A DNA stretch of 64,000 nt from Halomonas sp. MCCC 1A13316. GTDB taxonomy: Bacteria; Pseudomonadota; Gammaproteobacteria; Pseudomonadales; Halomonadaceae. A program made the position numbers and the translations under genes. Location: NCBI RefSeq assembly GCF_014931605.1, contig NZ_CP053382.1, positions 930,001 through 994,000 on the forward strand. The letters run 5' to 3'. Positions 36,680-47,403 of the stretch are shown piece after piece (positions within the stretch are counted from its first letter, which is position 1; the number at the start of each line of letters is the position of its first letter). A model generated the notes under the pieces. It did not search any database and was not told the origin of the DNA. It saw only the letters and a list, made by a program, of their open reading frames with translations.

Positions 36680-37072
36680 TCAGCCATGACCGCGGTCGGG
36701 GTGCGGGACCGGCTTCTCGCCAATCTCCTCGGGGCGTAGCTCGGGGGGGCGCCCACCGGTTTCGTCGATGTGCTTGAGCTGCATGTGAAGCCCGGTCTTG
36801 GCCAGCAGGTGGGCGCTCACCGGGGCGGTGATGAACAGGAATAGCGTGATCAGCATCTCCTGGATATCAGGCTTACCCTCGGTGACCCAGAAGTAGAGCA
36901 TCGAGGCGATCAGCATGCAGCCGATTCCCAGGGTGGTGGCCTTGGTGGGGCCATGCAGGCGCATGTAGAAATCGCGCAGGTGGGCCATGCCCAGCGAGCC
37001 GATGAAGGCGAAAACGCCGCCGGCGACGAGGAAAAAGGCGATCACGCCCTCGAGGATCACGTACAGGGTCAT
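36680..37072 (-). CDS. mrpG: Na+/H+ antiporter subunit MrpG (cluster I)
   Basis: A 130 aa membrane protein with three helices and the MrpG pattern GGVFAFIGSLGMAHLRDFYMRLHGPTKATTLG, followed by a hydrophilic tail. It is the last gene of the minus-strand Mrp operon. ATG 37072 is chosen because upstream in-frame residues belong to mrpF in another frame. MrpG is a small but essential part of the antiporter complex. Confidence 0.93.
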   Translation of the reverse strand: MTLYVILEGVIAFFLVAGGVFAFIGSLGMAHLRDFYMRLHGPTKATTLGIGCMLIASMLYFWVTEGKPDIQEMLITLFLFITAPVSAHLLAKTGLHMQLKHIDETGGRPPELRPEEIGEKPVPHPDRGHG

Positions 37073-37080
37073 GTGGCCTC

Positions 37081-37350
37081 CTATTCGATGATGTCGCCGC
37101 GCAGCAGGTACTTGCATACCGCCACGGTGCTGATGAAGCCGAGCATGGCGATCAACAGGGCCGACTCGAAGTAGGTCTTGGTGTTGAGCCACAGCCCCAT
37201 CAGCACGATCAGCGCAATGGAGTTGATGTACATGGTGTCCAGCGCCAGGATGCGGTCGGGCATGTCCGGCCCCACGGCCAGCCGGTAGACGTTCAGCAGC
37301 AGGGCGAGGACCACCAGCGTCAGGCTGATCGTCAGCGCTATGTCTAGCAT
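37081..37350 (-). CDS. mrpF: Na+/H+ antiporter subunit MrpF (cluster I)
   Basis: An 89 aa protein with three transmembrane helices and the MrpF core RLAVGPDMPDRILALDTMY. The start at 37350 overlaps the mrpE stop. It lies 8 bp before mrpG. MrpF packs in the Mrp complex between the MrpE and MrpG subunits. Confidence 0.93.
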   Translation of the reverse strand: MLDIALTISLTLVVLALLLNVYRLAVGPDMPDRILALDTMYINSIALIVLMGLWLNTKTYFESALLIAMLGFISTVAVCKYLLRGDIIE

Positions 37351-37841
37351 TCGTAGATCTCCTTCAACGGCTGCTCGTAGCGCTCGCGGATGTGCGCGAT
37401 CAGCGCTGCCTCGTCCTTCGCGTTCAAGGCATGGATCAGCAGCGTCTTGCCATCCAGGCGCAGGTTGGCCGAGACCGTCCCCGGCGTCAGGCTGATGGTG
37501 TTGGCCAGCAGCGTGATGGTGAAACGCTCCTTCAGCATCAGCGGGTATTCCACGAAGTGCGGGTGTAGGCGGCGGCGCGGATTGATGATCAGCCAGGCCA
37601 CTTCGATATTGGCGATCAGGATGTCGCCCAGCACACGCAGTACGAAACGCAGCAGCAGCCAGGGCTTGGCGATAAGTGGCTGGGCATCCCAGAAACGGTG
37701 GGTTGCTAGCGGAATCGTCACCGCCAGGAAGGCGCCCAGCAGGAACTGTCCGAAAGCCATGCTGCGCACCAGCAATAGCCAGACCACGAGCAGCAGGATC
37801 GACAGCAGCGGTGTCGGTAGCCAGGAGCGAGGTTTGATCAT
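37344..37841 (-). CDS. mrpE: Na+/H+ antiporter subunit MrpE (cluster I)
   Basis: A 165 aa protein with two N-terminal helices and a cytoplasmic domain containing LANTISLTPGTVSANLRLDG, the MrpE signature, and VWLLLVRSMAFGQFLLG. The start MIKPRSWLPT at 37841 overlaps the mrpD stop (ATGA). It overlaps mrpF by 7 bp. The family fits well in length (about 160 aa). Confidence 0.94.
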   Translation of the reverse strand: MIKPRSWLPTPLLSILLLVVWLLLVRSMAFGQFLLGAFLAVTIPLATHRFWDAQPLIAKPWLLLRFVLRVLGDILIANIEVAWLIINPRRRLHPHFVEYPLMLKERFTITLLANTISLTPGTVSANLRLDGKTLLIHALNAKDEAALIAHIRERYEQPLKEIYEC

Positions 37842-39343
37842 CGGGCATCTCCGGCGCTGGGCAGCAGCGCATCGATCATGAGCTGAGGATCGGCCAACTG
37901 GTCGGCGGTGGCGTTGGTATAGTCGCTGACCGGACCGGCCAGCATCACCAGCAGCGGTGAGGCGGCCAAGAGCCAGGCCACGCCGAACCACTTGCGCCAG
38001 GTTAGCGAATCACCGGAAGACTCACCCTGGCTGCGCCAGAACAGTGTGGAGCCGGCACGCGACAGTGCGATCAGCGAGCAGAGCCCGGTGAGCAGCAGGA
38101 TCGGCCACAGCCAGAGTCGCTGGCTACCCTCGGCAGCGACAAGTAGCAGTGCCTTGCCGATGGCACCGGAAAGTGGCGGCAGGCCGGCCACCGAGACGGC
38201 GCCGAGGAAGAATAGTCCGGCGAGCCAGCCACCATGCTGTAGCGGGCGGCCCCGTACCAGGCGAGTGCCGGCCTTGCCGCGCTGCTGGCCGATGAGTTCG
38301 GCCAGCAGAAACAGCCCGCCGGTGATCAGAGTGGTATGGATAAGGTAGTAGAGCAGGGCGGAGACCGCTCGCGCCGAGCCCATGCCGATGCCGGCGAGCA
38401 GGGTGCCCACCGAGACCAGCACCAGGTAGGCCACCAGCAGGCGCAAGTCGCGTGCCGCCAGCACACCGACGCTGGCTGCGACCAGGGTGGCCAGCGACAG
38501 CCACCAGACCCAGGCCTGCTCCAGGTTGGCGAGAGGGCCCGCGGGGTCGCCGAAGATCAGCGAATAGACACGCAATATGGCGTAGATGCCGACCTTGGTC
38601 ATGATGGCGAACAGTGCCGCCACCGGCGCGGGTGCCGCGGCATAAGTGCGCGGCAGCCAGAAATAGAGCGGCAGCATGGCGGCCTTGAGCCCGAATACCA
38701 CCAGCAGCATCAGACCGCCAGCGGTAACCAGCCCCGCCCGCTCGGTGGGTAGCTCGGCAAGGCGCGCCGCCATGTCGGCCATGTTCAGGGTGCCGGTGGC
38801 CCCGTAGAGCACGCCCACGGCGATCAGAAACAGCGCGGAGCCGGCCAGGTTGAGCACCACATAGTGCACCCCGGCTTGAATACGCGCTTTGCCGCCACCG
38901 TGCAGCAGCAAGGCATAGGAGGCCAGCAGCAATACCTCGAAGAAGACGAAGAGGTTGAACAGGTCGCCGGTCAGAAAGGCTCCGTTGATCCCCATCAGTT
39001 GCCACTGGAACAGGCCGTGAAAGTTGCTGCCGCGCTCGTCCTCTCCGTCGCAGGCGAAGACCACGGCGCCCAATGCCAGCACGGCAGTGAGCAGTATCAT
39101 CAAGGCCGACAGGCGATCGAGGACCAGCACGATGCCGAAGGGCGGCTGCCAGTCACCGAGGGCATAGTAGGTCACCTCGCCGCTTGCCGCCTGGCTGACC
39201 AGGGCGATGCCGACCGCGACCAGCAAGGCAGTGCTGCCAACACCGACCAGGCGCTTCAGGTGTGTGCCGCCCAGGCGGCGGTACAGCAGCAGGATCCCGG
39301 CCACCAAGGGTAGCACGATGGGCAGAACGATGAGGTGCGTCAT
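37838..39343 (-). CDS. mrpD: Na+/H+ antiporter subunit MrpD (cluster I)
   Basis: A 501 aa homologue of the proton-pumping subunits of complex I (NuoM/NuoN type), with 14 predicted helices. Key stretches: FNLFVFFEVLLLASYALLLHGG (conserved membrane glutamate), VFGLKAAMLPLYFWLPRTY (conserved lysine) and VSVAGLPPLSGAIGK. Its ATG overlaps the mrpC stop (ATGA). MrpD and MrpA together provide the proton/sodium path. Confidence 0.95.
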   Translation of the reverse strand: MTHLIVLPIVLPLVAGILLLYRRLGGTHLKRLVGVGSTALLVAVGIALVSQAASGEVTYYALGDWQPPFGIVLVLDRLSALMILLTAVLALGAVVFACDGEDERGSNFHGLFQWQLMGINGAFLTGDLFNLFVFFEVLLLASYALLLHGGGKARIQAGVHYVVLNLAGSALFLIAVGVLYGATGTLNMADMAARLAELPTERAGLVTAGGLMLLVVFGLKAAMLPLYFWLPRTYAAAPAPVAALFAIMTKVGIYAILRVYSLIFGDPAGPLANLEQAWVWWLSLATLVAASVGVLAARDLRLLVAYLVLVSVGTLLAGIGMGSARAVSALLYYLIHTTLITGGLFLLAELIGQQRGKAGTRLVRGRPLQHGGWLAGLFFLGAVSVAGLPPLSGAIGKALLLVAAEGSQRLWLWPILLLTGLCSLIALSRAGSTLFWRSQGESSGDSLTWRKWFGVAWLLAASPLLVMLAGPVSDYTNATADQLADPQLMIDALLPSAGDAR

Positions 39344-39684
39344 CAGCTGCGCTCCTCGTCGTCGTGCGAACGGCCGTCGACGTGGTCGTTACCGGCCTCG
39401 CTGCGTGCTCGCATCGCCAGGATCACCACGAAGGCGGTCATGGCGAAGCCGATGACGATGGCGGTGAGCACCAGTGCCTGCGGCAACGGATCGGCGTACT
39501 CACCGTCACCATTGACGATGGCCGCCCCGTCGGTAGTGAGCCCGCCCATGGAGAATAGGAAAAGATTGACGGCGTAGGAGAGCAGGGTCAGGCCGACGAC
39601 GACCGGGAAGGTGCGCCCACGCAGGGTCAAATAGAGCCCGCAGGCGGTCAATACGCCGGTGGTGATGGCGTAGAGGCTTTCCAT
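39343..39684 (-). CDS. mrpC: Na+/H+ antiporter subunit MrpC (cluster I)
   Basis: A 113 aa NuoK-like protein with three helices, [19 protein letters not shown] being the family hallmark, and a hydrophilic charged tail (ARSEAGNDHVDGRSHDDEER). Its ATG at 39684 overlaps the mrpAB stop. The open frame extends upstream through mrpAB in another frame and is not used. Confidence 0.94.
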   Translation of the reverse strand: MESLYAITTGVLTACGLYLTLRGRTFPVVVGLTLLSYAVNLFLFSMGGLTTDGAAIVNGDGEYADPLPQALVLTAIVIGFAMTAFVVILAMRARSEAGNDHVDGRSHDDEERS

Positions 39685-42515
39685 CAGGTGTTCTCCTTGC
39701 TGGGGCGCGTCGTAGTATCGGTGAAGCTCTCTACGGGCTCCTTGGCTGGACGATGGGGCGTGGTGACCTTGCCCAAGTTGGCCAGGATCATCAGCGTGGC
39801 GCCCACTACGGCGAGATAGACACCGAGGTCGAACAGCATGGCCGTGGCCAGCTCGAACTTGCCCACCAGTGGTAGGCTGAAGTAGCCAAAGGCCGACGTG
39901 AGGAACGGATAGCCGAACAGCCAACTGCCAAGACCGGTCAGCGTAGCGATGCCGACCCCGGCAACGGCCACCGGCTGATAGGGAAAATCGAGCCGTTGCT
40001 GCGCCCACTCCACGCCTCGCGCCATGTAAAGCAGGATCAGCGCCACGGCGGTGATCAGGCCTGCGATGAAGCCGCCGCCAGGCAGGTTGTGCCCGCGCAG
40101 GAAGATGAAGGCGGACACCAACAGGGCCAGTGGCAGCAGCGCCATGGAGATGGAGGTGAGGATCGCCGGGTAGCGATCTGGCGACCACACGCGTCCTTCG
40201 CCGTCACTATGCGGCATGAACAGGCGCAGGCGATTAAGCAGCTTGAAGATGGCCAGGCCCGCCAGCGCCAGCACGGTGATCTCACCCAGGGTATCGAAGC
40301 CGCGGAAGTCCACCAGGATGACATTGACCACGTTATGGCCGCCGCCGCCGGGTACGCTGTTGTCCAGGAAGAAACCGGAGATCGGCGCGTTGTCGCGGGT
40401 CAGTACGGCGTAGTTGAGGCTGGCCACCACCAGGCCGAGGGCGCCGGACAGGACGATGTCGCGCAGGCTGCGGCGATTCGAAGACTCCGGGGGTGTCTTC
40501 TGCGGCAGGAAGAACAGCGCCAGCATCAGCAGGATCATGGTCACTACTTCCACCGAGAGCTGGGTCAACGCCAGGTCGGGGGCGGAGAAGCGAGCGAAGG
40601 TCAGTGACACCACCAGCCCAACGACCGACAGCAGCAGCAGCGAAATCAGGCGATAGCGGTGCGTGATCGCGGTGCCGAGGCCACCGAACAGCAGCAGGCC
40701 GGCACCCAGCAACAGGATGCCATCCAGGGGCTGGTTACCCTTCTCACCGGTAAGGCCGGTCATCTCCACGAGCCCCAGCGCGCCAGCAACCAAGGTGGCG
40801 AGTAACAGCCAGGACATGTAGCGCTGCAGCGAAGCACCGTCGAACCAGGCAAGTCCGGCTTCGGCGGTATTGCCCAGGCGCTGAACGGCCGACTCGAAGA
40901 CGAGCCGGGCGTCGACTGGACGAAAGCTGCGGGCGAAGCGCCGCAGATCCGCGTGACGCCAGTAGGCAGCGGCCCCTGCGACCAGCGCGATCAGGCTCAT
41001 GATCAGCGGCAGGTTGATGCCGTGCCAGATCGCCAGGTGAAACTCGAGCGGCTCGCCCAGCGCGGCCCGGACGGCCGGGGCGAGCAGCCCCTCGGCCAGC
41101 ACCGGCACGAGTCCTACCGCCACGCAGATCGCTACTAGCAGTTCCACGGGGGCACGCATCAGGCGCGGCGGCTCGTGGGCCGCCTTCGGCGGCGGTTCCT
41201 GGGCGGGCTTGAAGAAGACCGCATGAACCAGGCGCAGGGAGTAGGCGACCGAGAGAATGCCGCCGAGCGTGGCCAGCGCCGGCAGCAGCCAGCTCAACCC
41301 GCCCAATACCGGGGTGGCCAGGGTCTCGGTGAAGAACATCTCCTTGGAGAGGAAGCCGTTGAGCAGCGGTACGCCGGCCATGGCGGCTGCGGCGAGGGTG
41401 GTCAGTAGGGCGGTCACCGGCATGGCGCGGCGCAGCCCGCCCAGACGGCCGAGTTCGCGGGTGCCGGTCTCGTGGTCGACGATGCCCGCGCTCATGAACA
41501 GCGCCGCCTTGAAGGTGGCGTGGTTGAGAATATGAAAGAGCGCGGCTAGCACGGCCATTGGGCTGCCGATCCCCAGCAGCATGGTGATAAGTCCCAAGTG
41601 GCTGACGGTGGAGAAGGCCAGTATGCCTTTCAGGTCGGTCTTGAGCAGCGCGAACCAGGCGCCGTACAGCAGCGTGGCGGCACCCACCAGCGAGACCGTT
41701 ACCGACCACAGTGCGCTGTCGGCAATGGCCGGGTGCAGTCGCGCCATCAGGAAGATGCCTGCCTTGACCATGGTGGCGGAGTGTAGGTAGGCCGAGACCG
41801 GCGTCGGCGCCGCCATGGCGTGTGGCAGCCAGAACTGGAAAGGGAACTGGGCCGACTTGGTGAAGGCGCCCAGCAGCACCAGTGCTAGCATCAACGGGTA
41901 GTGGGGGTCGGCAACGATGATGTCGCCGCTCGCCAGCACCTGGTCCATGGAGTAGCTGCCCACCATATCGCCCAACATCAGCAGGCCGGCCAGCAGGGCG
42001 AGGCCACCCGCGCCGGTCACGGTCAGGGCCATGCGTGCGCCCTTGCGCGCCTCGCTCTGGTGGGACCAAAAGCCGATCAGCAGGAAGGAGGAGATGCTGG
42101 TGAGCTCCCAGTAGAGCCACAGCAGGATCAGATTGTCCGCCATGACGATGCCGACCATGGAGGCCATGAACAGGATCAGATAGGCATAGAAGCGGCCGAA
42201 GGGCTCCTCGGGTGAAAGATAAAAATGCGCATAGAGCAGAATCAGCAGGCCGATACCGAGAATCAACAGATTGAACAGCAACGACAGGCCGTCCAGCCGA
42301 AAGGCCAGCTCGAGGCCGAGGGCAGGCAGCCACTCTAGTGAGAAGCGCAACGCTTCGTCCGCCGCCAGCGCCGGCCACTGAGCCAGGGCCAGTAGCAGGG
42401 CGAGGGTCGGTGGCGCGGCGGTGGCCAGCGTGCAGAAGCGTCGGCCTCGGTGCGCGCTGAACATGGGCACCAGCATGCCCAGCAGCGGTAGCAGGGGTAT
42501 CCACAACAATGTCAT
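39684..42515 (-). CDS. mrpA: Fused Na+/H+ antiporter subunits MrpA-MrpB (cluster I)
   Basis: A 943 aa membrane protein. The NuoL-like MrpA part has [23 protein letters not shown] (conserved glutamate), [20 protein letters not shown] (lysine) and, near residue 750, [19 protein letters not shown]. After a short hydrophilic linker ([15 protein letters not shown]), about residues 785-943 are a full MrpB domain ([28 protein letters not shown]). This makes a six-gene (group 2 type) operon. The start [10 protein letters not shown] at 42515 has an AGGATGAG ribosome site. It is divergent from the second mrpA with a 259-bp shared intergenic region. Confidence 0.95.
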   Translation of the reverse strand: MTLLWIPLLPLLGMLVPMFSAHRGRRFCTLATAAPPTLALLLALAQWPALAADEALRFSLEWLPALGLELAFRLDGLSLLFNLLILGIGLLILLYAHFYLSPEEPFGRFYAYLILFMASMVGIVMADNLILLWLYWELTSISSFLLIGFWSHQSEARKGARMALTVTGAGGLALLAGLLMLGDMVGSYSMDQVLASGDIIVADPHYPLMLALVLLGAFTKSAQFPFQFWLPHAMAAPTPVSAYLHSATMVKAGIFLMARLHPAIADSALWSVTVSLVGAATLLYGAWFALLKTDLKGILAFSTVSHLGLITMLLGIGSPMAVLAALFHILNHATFKAALFMSAGIVDHETGTRELGRLGGLRRAMPVTALLTTLAAAAMAGVPLLNGFLSKEMFFTETLATPVLGGLSWLLPALATLGGILSVAYSLRLVHAVFFKPAQEPPPKAAHEPPRLMRAPVELLVAICVAVGLVPVLAEGLLAPAVRAALGEPLEFHLAIWHGINLPLIMSLIALVAGAAAYWRHADLRRFARSFRPVDARLVFESAVQRLGNTAEAGLAWFDGASLQRYMSWLLLATLVAGALGLVEMTGLTGEKGNQPLDGILLLGAGLLLFGGLGTAITHRYRLISLLLLSVVGLVVSLTFARFSAPDLALTQLSVEVVTMILLMLALFFLPQKTPPESSNRRSLRDIVLSGALGLVVASLNYAVLTRDNAPISGFFLDNSVPGGGGHNVVNVILVDFRGFDTLGEITVLALAGLAIFKLLNRLRLFMPHSDGEGRVWSPDRYPAILTSISMALLPLALLVSAFIFLRGHNLPGGGFIAGLITAVALILLYMARGVEWAQQRLDFPYQPVAVAGVGIATLTGLGSWLFGYPFLTSAFGYFSLPLVGKFELATAMLFDLGVYLAVVGATLMILANLGKVTTPHRPAKEPVESFTDTTTRPSKENT

Positions 42516-42587
42516 CGTTAGCTCATCCTGCGCGGGTCCGTGAGGAAGAGGGCATAGTTTGCCTACAGGACAGGAGGACGCAAGCAT

Positions 42588-42597
42588 CAAGCGCTTG
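42588..42597. promoter_or_regulatory. 10-bp palindrome in the shared mrp control region
   Basis: CAAGCGCTTG is a perfect palindrome in the 259-bp region between the two divergent mrp operons, on the cluster I side. It is a candidate operator; no regulator gene is adjacent. Short palindromes can arise by chance. Confidence 0.3.
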
Positions 42598-42676
42598 TTT
42601 CCCGTCCTTGGGTCAGAACGGTCCTATAATGCCGCTTCCCACCATGGCAACGCAAAGCGGGCACGTTTGTGCCTCC

Positions 42677-42704
42677 TTGCCATTCAATACCTTGTCTCTA
42701 TAAA
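42677..42704 (+). promoter_or_regulatory. Promoter of Mrp cluster II
   Basis: TTGCCA, a 16-bp spacer and TATAAA located about 70 bp before the cluster II mrpA ATG. A separate TATAAT at 42634-42639 has no good -35. Confidence 0.5.
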
Positions 42705-42774
42705 GTGGATTGCGACGAACCGGTGGGAGCGATGCCTTGGCGTGGCGCCCACCCAATGCCTGGGAGGACGCCGT

Positions 42775-45102
42775 ATGCAGCTGGCCGTACTGGGTGGCTT
42801 CGTGGTGGCGGGAATGGCACCGCTACTGCACCGCTGGTTCGGTGATCGAACGCCGCTGGTAATGGCCTTGCTGCCGGCTTCCCTGGCCGCCTGGCTGCTC
42901 GGGCAGTGGCCGACGGTGACGGCGGGCGAAGTGCTGCTGCTCGAGTGGGCCTGGGTGCCGGGGCTCGACGTCACGCTGAGTTTCCTGATCGATGGTCTGT
43001 CCTGGCTGTTCGCCATGCTGATCACGGTGATCGGTAGCCTGGTGCTGGTGTATACCGGCGACTACCTGCGCGGCCATCGCGACCTGCCACGTTTCCTTGT
43101 CGTGCTCGTCGCCTTCATGATGTCGATGCTCGGCCTGGTGCTGGCCGACAATCTGGTGACACTGTTCGTGTTCTGGGAACTCACCAGTATCACCTCCTTC
43201 CTGCTAATCGGCTTCAATCATAGTGACCTGTCGGCGCGCAAGGCCGCGCAACAGGGCCTGTATGTCACCGCTGGCGGCGGGCTGGCGCTGCTCGCCGGTT
43301 TCGTCATGCTGGCCATGGCGGGGGGCAGCTGGTCGCTGGCCGAACTGACGACACGGGGCGAGGCGCTGCGCGCCCACGCTCTTTACCTGCCATTGCTTGT
43401 TTGCCTGCTGATCGGCGCCTTTACCAAGTCGGCTCAGTTCCCGTTCCATTTCTGGCTGCCCAATGCCATGGCCGCACCGACACCGGTCTCGGCCTACCTG
43501 CATTCGGCGACCATGGTGAAGGCAGGGATCTATCTGCTAGCCCGTCTGCATCCGGCCCTCGGTGGTACCGATGCCTGGACACTCAGCCTGTCGCTGGTGG
43601 GGGCGATGACCATGGTCACCGGCGCTTTCCTGGCGATCCATCACACCAACGTCAAGAAATTGCTGGCTTATTCCACGGTCATGGCGCTGGGTACCCTGAC
43701 CTTGCTGCTGGGGCTTGGCACCCCCGGGGCGCTGGTCGCGTTCGTGGCCTTTCTGCTGGCGCATTCCCTCTACAAGGGCGCGCTGTTCCTGGTGGCAGGC
43801 ATTCTCGATCACGAGACCGGCACCAAGGATGTCACCCACATGGGCGGGTTGCGCCATGCGATGCCCCGCACCGCTGCGATTGCCGCGGTTGCCGCGCTGT
43901 CGCTGGCCGGCATGCCGCCGCTGCTGGGTTTCGTCGGCAAAGAACTGCTTCTCGAGTCGGCGTTGGCTGCCGAGCAGTATCGAATCTTGATTGTCGTGCT
44001 GACGTTCGTGGCTTCCGTCCTCACCCTGGCGGTGGCGGCCATCGTTGCCCTGCGGCCGTTCTTCGGGCCTTTGCGTCGAACGCCACGCTCACCCCGCGAG
44101 GCGCCACTCGGCATGCTTGTGGGGCCGGCCTTGCTAGCCGCGCTGTCTCTGATATTCGGCCTGGCGCCGGGATGGCTCGACGGCCTGGTGGCGGTGACAG
44201 TGGGCGAGATCGGCGCAGTCGACCATGACGTGCACCTGGCACTTTGGCACGGCATCAATCTGCCGCTCATGATGTCGCTGGCTAGCCTGCTGCTGGGGTT
44301 GGCGGTATGGCGTCGCTGGGATCGCCTGCGGGCTCACCTGGCCCGGCTCAGGCCGCTCATGGCGCGCGGCCCCGAAGCCGGCTACGAGGCCTTGATGGCC
44401 GGACTGGTGATGGTCGCCGAATGGCAGACCCGGATGCTGCAGAACGGACATATTCGTAACTACCTGATCGTGACGCTGCTGACGCTACTGGGACTGGTCG
44501 GCCATGCACTGTTCTTCCGCCACGTGCCGAGCCTCGAGGCACCTCTGGACCTTTACCTGCACGAGGCCATGGTTGCCGGGTTGATGGTCGCCGGGGCGGT
44601 GGCCGCCTGCGTGATGCGCTCGCGCCTGGCTGCCGTCGCCGCGGTTGGCATCATGGGCTTCTCAATCGCCTTGGTCTTCGTCCTGTTCAGCGCGCCGGAT
44701 CTGGCCATCACCCAACTGCTGGTGGAAACCCTGACGGTGGTCCTGCTGGTGCTGGTGCTGTTCCGGCTGCCGCGTTTCGCCACCCTGTCCACGCCCACCG
44801 AACGCGCACGCGACCTGGTCGTGGCCGGGCTGAGCGGCATCATGGTGACGCTGCTGATGCTCTCGGTGCTGGCCGGCGAGCGCTTGCCTCGCATCTCCGA
44901 CTACCTGATCACCAACAGCCAGCCACAGGGCCACGGCCACAATATCGTCAATGTCATTCTGGTGGATTTCCGTGCCCTGGACACCTTGGGCGAGATGTTC
45001 GTACTGGCGTTGGCGGCCGTCGGTGTGCTGGCCATGCTGCGCTTCCATGCCAAATCGGGTGGCACCGAACCCATCCCGCCGCGGGAGAGTGACGATGGTT
45101 AG
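42775..45102 (+). CDS. mrpA: Na+/H+ antiporter subunit MrpA (cluster II)
   Basis: A 775 aa NuoL-like subunit. It carries DNLVTLFVFWELTSITSFLLIGF (glutamate), [20 protein letters not shown] (lysine) and, near the C-terminus, [19 protein letters not shown]. It ends after LAMLRFHAK and a short tail, without the MrpB domain present in cluster I. ATG 42775 follows GGGAGGA; the open frame upstream to 42559 has no homology. First gene of a seven-gene plus-strand operon mrpABCDEFG. Confidence 0.95.
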   Translation: MQLAVLGGFVVAGMAPLLHRWFGDRTPLVMALLPASLAAWLLGQWPTVTAGEVLLLEWAWVPGLDVTLSFLIDGLSWLFAMLITVIGSLVLVYTGDYLRGHRDLPRFLVVLVAFMMSMLGLVLADNLVTLFVFWELTSITSFLLIGFNHSDLSARKAAQQGLYVTAGGGLALLAGFVMLAMAGGSWSLAELTTRGEALRAHALYLPLLVCLLIGAFTKSAQFPFHFWLPNAMAAPTPVSAYLHSATMVKAGIYLLARLHPALGGTDAWTLSLSLVGAMTMVTGAFLAIHHTNVKKLLAYSTVMALGTLTLLLGLGTPGALVAFVAFLLAHSLYKGALFLVAGILDHETGTKDVTHMGGLRHAMPRTAAIAAVAALSLAGMPPLLGFVGKELLLESALAAEQYRILIVVLTFVASVLTLAVAAIVALRPFFGPLRRTPRSPREAPLGMLVGPALLAALSLIFGLAPGWLDGLVAVTVGEIGAVDHDVHLALWHGINLPLMMSLASLLLGLAVWRRWDRLRAHLARLRPLMARGPEAGYEALMAGLVMVAEWQTRMLQNGHIRNYLIVTLLTLLGLVGHALFFRHVPSLEAPLDLYLHEAMVAGLMVAGAVAACVMRSRLAAVAAVGIMGFSIALVFVLFSAPDLAITQLLVETLTVVLLVLVLFRLPRFATLSTPTERARDLVVAGLSGIMVTLLMLSVLAGERLPRISDYLITNSQPQGHGHNIVNVILVDFRALDTLGEMFVLALAAVGVLAMLRFHAKSGGTEPIPPRESDDG

Positions 45103-45526
45103 ATCGGGCACCCTGATCCTCAGCGTGGCGGCGCGCCTTCTGCTGCCGCTGCAGCTGCTGTTCTCGCTGTTCCTGCTATTGCGCGGACATGACGAACCGG
45201 GCGGCGGCTTCATCGCCGGGCTGGTGGCGTCGGGTGCCTTTACGCTTTATCTCTTCGCCTACGGCGGGCGGGCCATGCATGCCATGCTCAAGGTCTCGCC
45301 CCGCGACCTGATCGGCGCCGGACTGACGCTGGGCGTGCTCTCGACCCTACCGGCCTGGTGGCAGGGCGAGCCGTTCTTCACCGCTCAGTGGTGGACGATT
45401 CCGGTGATCGACTTCAAGGCTTCGACTCCGCTGCTATTCGATATCGGTGTCTATCTCGTGGTGCTCGGTTCCGTACTGACTGCCATCACCGCCCTGGTGG
45501 ACACCGACAGGGAAGACGATGCCTGA
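45095..45526 (+). CDS. mrpB: Na+/H+ antiporter subunit MrpB (cluster II)
   Basis: A 143 aa protein with four helices and the MrpB motifs [41 protein letters not shown] and LVDTDREDD. It starts within the last codons of mrpA (8-bp overlap). This is the separate form of the domain fused to MrpA in cluster I. Confidence 0.95.
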   Translation: MVRSGTLILSVAARLLLPLQLLFSLFLLLRGHDEPGGGFIAGLVASGAFTLYLFAYGGRAMHAMLKVSPRDLIGAGLTLGVLSTLPAWWQGEPFFTAQWWTIPVIDFKASTPLLFDIGVYLVVLGSVLTAITALVDTDREDDA

Positions 45527-45541
45527 CATCAAGGAGGCTCC

Positions 45542-45889
45542 ATGGAACCCCTGCTAGCCGTTGCCATCGGCATTCTGTTCGCCGCAGCCATCTACATGAT
45601 GCTGCGCCGTTCCATCGTCAAGCTGGTGATCGGCCTGATGTTGCTTTCCAATGCCGCCAACCTGCTGATCTTCGTCTCCGCAGGACTGACCCGCGGTGCG
45701 CCGCCGCTGGTGCCGCAGGGGATGATCGCGCCGGAGGGCGTCGTGGCCGACCCGCTGCCGCAGGCGCTGGTGCTCACCGCCATCGTCATCGCTTTCGGCG
45801 TGCTGTCGTTCGCCGTGGTGCTGGTACGCCGCGCCTGGGAGATCGTGCGTGCCGACGACCTCGACCGGATGAGGGATACCGATACGTGA
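45542..45889 (+). CDS. mrpC: Na+/H+ antiporter subunit MrpC (cluster II)
   Basis: A 115 aa NuoK-like protein with three helices and [20 protein letters not shown], with the second half rich in charged residues. An AAGGAGG ribosome site precedes the ATG. The stop overlaps the mrpD GTG. Confidence 0.94.
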   Translation: MEPLLAVAIGILFAAAIYMMLRRSIVKLVIGLMLLSNAANLLIFVSAGLTRGAPPLVPQGMIAPEGVVADPLPQALVLTAIVIAFGVLSFAVVLVRRAWEIVRADDLDRMRDTDT

Positions 45890-47403
45890 ACCCGCAGATT
45901 GCGCTGCCTATCCTGATCCCGCTGCTTGCCGGAGCCGTGTCGCTGCTGTTCTGGCGCTCACGCCTGATGCAGCGGATAGTCGCGGTGTCTGGTACCGCAT
46001 TGCTGCTGGCGTCCAGTATCTGGCTGCTGGCGTCGGTCAGCAGGGAGGGGATACTGGTGCTGCAGGTGGGTAACTGGCCGGCCCCTTTCGGCATCAGCCT
46101 GGTGGCCGATCTGCTTGGCGCCATCATGGTGGTTCTCACCGGTATCATCGGCTTCGCAGTGGCGCTTTACTCCCTGGCCACTACCGGTCGTGGCCACGAG
46201 GCCTACGGCTACTTTCCGCTGATGCATCTGTTGCTGGCTGGGGTCGCCGGGGCCTTTCTCACCGGTGACATCTTCAATCTCTACGTCTGGTTCGAGGTGA
46301 TGCTGGTTGCTTCCTTCGCACTGCTGATACTCGGCAGCGAGAAGACGCAGATGGAGGGAGCGATCAAGTACGTCACTCTCAATCTGCTGTCGTCGGTGAT
46401 CTTCCTGGTGGCCGTGGGGCTGCTCTACGGCATGGTCGGCACACTCAACATGGCCGATATCGCGCGTCGTCTGGCGAGCCTGGAAGACAACGGCATGGCC
46501 GATGTGCTGGCGATGATGTTCATGGTTGCCTTCGGCATCAAGGCGGCGGCCTTCCCGTTGTTCTTCTGGCTGCCGGCCTCCTACCACACGCCGCCGGTGG
46601 CGGTGTCGGCGCTGTTCGCCGGCCTGCTGACCAAGGTCGGCGTCTACGCGCTGTATCGGGTATTCACGCTGATCTTCCATCACAACCCGGGCTATACCCA
46701 TGAGATCCTGCTTTGGGGCGCAGGGCTCACCATGCTTTCGGGGGTGCTGGGAGCGGCGGCCCAGTACGAGTTCCGGCGCATACTGTCGTTCCACATCGTC
46801 AGCCAGATCGGCTACATGATCCTGGGCCTGGCGCTGTTCACCCCACTGGCCATCATCGGCGGGGTTTTTTACATCGTGCATCACATTCTGGTGAAGACGA
46901 ATCTCTTCCTGGTCAGCGGCATCGTGCATCGGCTTCAGGGCAGCTACCGGCTCAAGCGCCTGGGCGGGCTCTACCGCAGTCACCCTTGGCTGGCCGTGCT
47001 CTTCCTGGTGCCGGCGCTATCGCTGGCCGGCATGCCGCCGCTGTCGGGTTTCTTCGCCAAGTTCATCGTGATCCGTGCCGGCATCGAGGCCGAAGCCTAC
47101 GGCGTGACCGCCATCGCTCTGCTGGTGGGGCTGCTCACGCTCTACTCGATGGTCAAGATCTGGTCGGAAGTGTTCTGGAAGACGGCGCCTGACGGAAACG
47201 AATCCCGCACCCATCCGGCGGTCGGGCAGCGTGAGCTGTGGCTGATGTCGCTGCCAGCGGTGGGCCTGGCGCTGTGTACGTTGTTCATCGGCCTGAACGC
47301 TGGGCCTCTCTATGACTTGGCAGAGGCATCGGCGGGTGAACTGCTCGCGCCCGAGCGATATATCGAGGCGGTACTCGGCCCGCTCGAGGAGCGCTCGCCA
47401 TGA
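45886..47403 (+). CDS. mrpD: Na+/H+ antiporter subunit MrpD (cluster II)
   Basis: A 505 aa NuoM/N-like subunit. Key stretches: [22 protein letters not shown] (glutamate), [20 protein letters not shown] (lysine) and [16 protein letters not shown]. The start is GTG at 45886, overlapping the mrpC stop (GTGA). The stop overlaps the mrpE ATG. It is clearly diverged from the cluster I MrpD, so the two operons are not a recent duplication. Confidence 0.95.
   Translation: MNPQIALPILIPLLAGAVSLLFWRSRLMQRIVAVSGTALLLASSIWLLASVSREGILVLQVGNWPAPFGISLVADLLGAIMVVLTGIIGFAVALYSLATTGRGHEAYGYFPLMHLLLAGVAGAFLTGDIFNLYVWFEVMLVASFALLILGSEKTQMEGAIKYVTLNLLSSVIFLVAVGLLYGMVGTLNMADIARRLASLEDNGMADVLAMMFMVAFGIKAAAFPLFFWLPASYHTPPVAVSALFAGLLTKVGVYALYRVFTLIFHHNPGYTHEILLWGAGLTMLSGVLGAAAQYEFRRILSFHIVSQIGYMILGLALFTPLAIIGGVFYIVHHILVKTNLFLVSGIVHRLQGSYRLKRLGGLYRSHPWLAVLFLVPALSLAGMPPLSGFFAKFIVIRAGIEAEAYGVTAIALLVGLLTLYSMVKIWSEVFWKTAPDGNESRTHPAVGQRELWLMSLPAVGLALCTLFIGLNAGPLYDLAEASAGELLAPERYIEAVLGPLEERSP

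Noticed and set aside
40744..42504. 586-codon minus-strand frame overlapping mrpAB
   Set aside because: Off-frame copy of the real Mrp gene; arginine- and histidine-rich low-quality translation.
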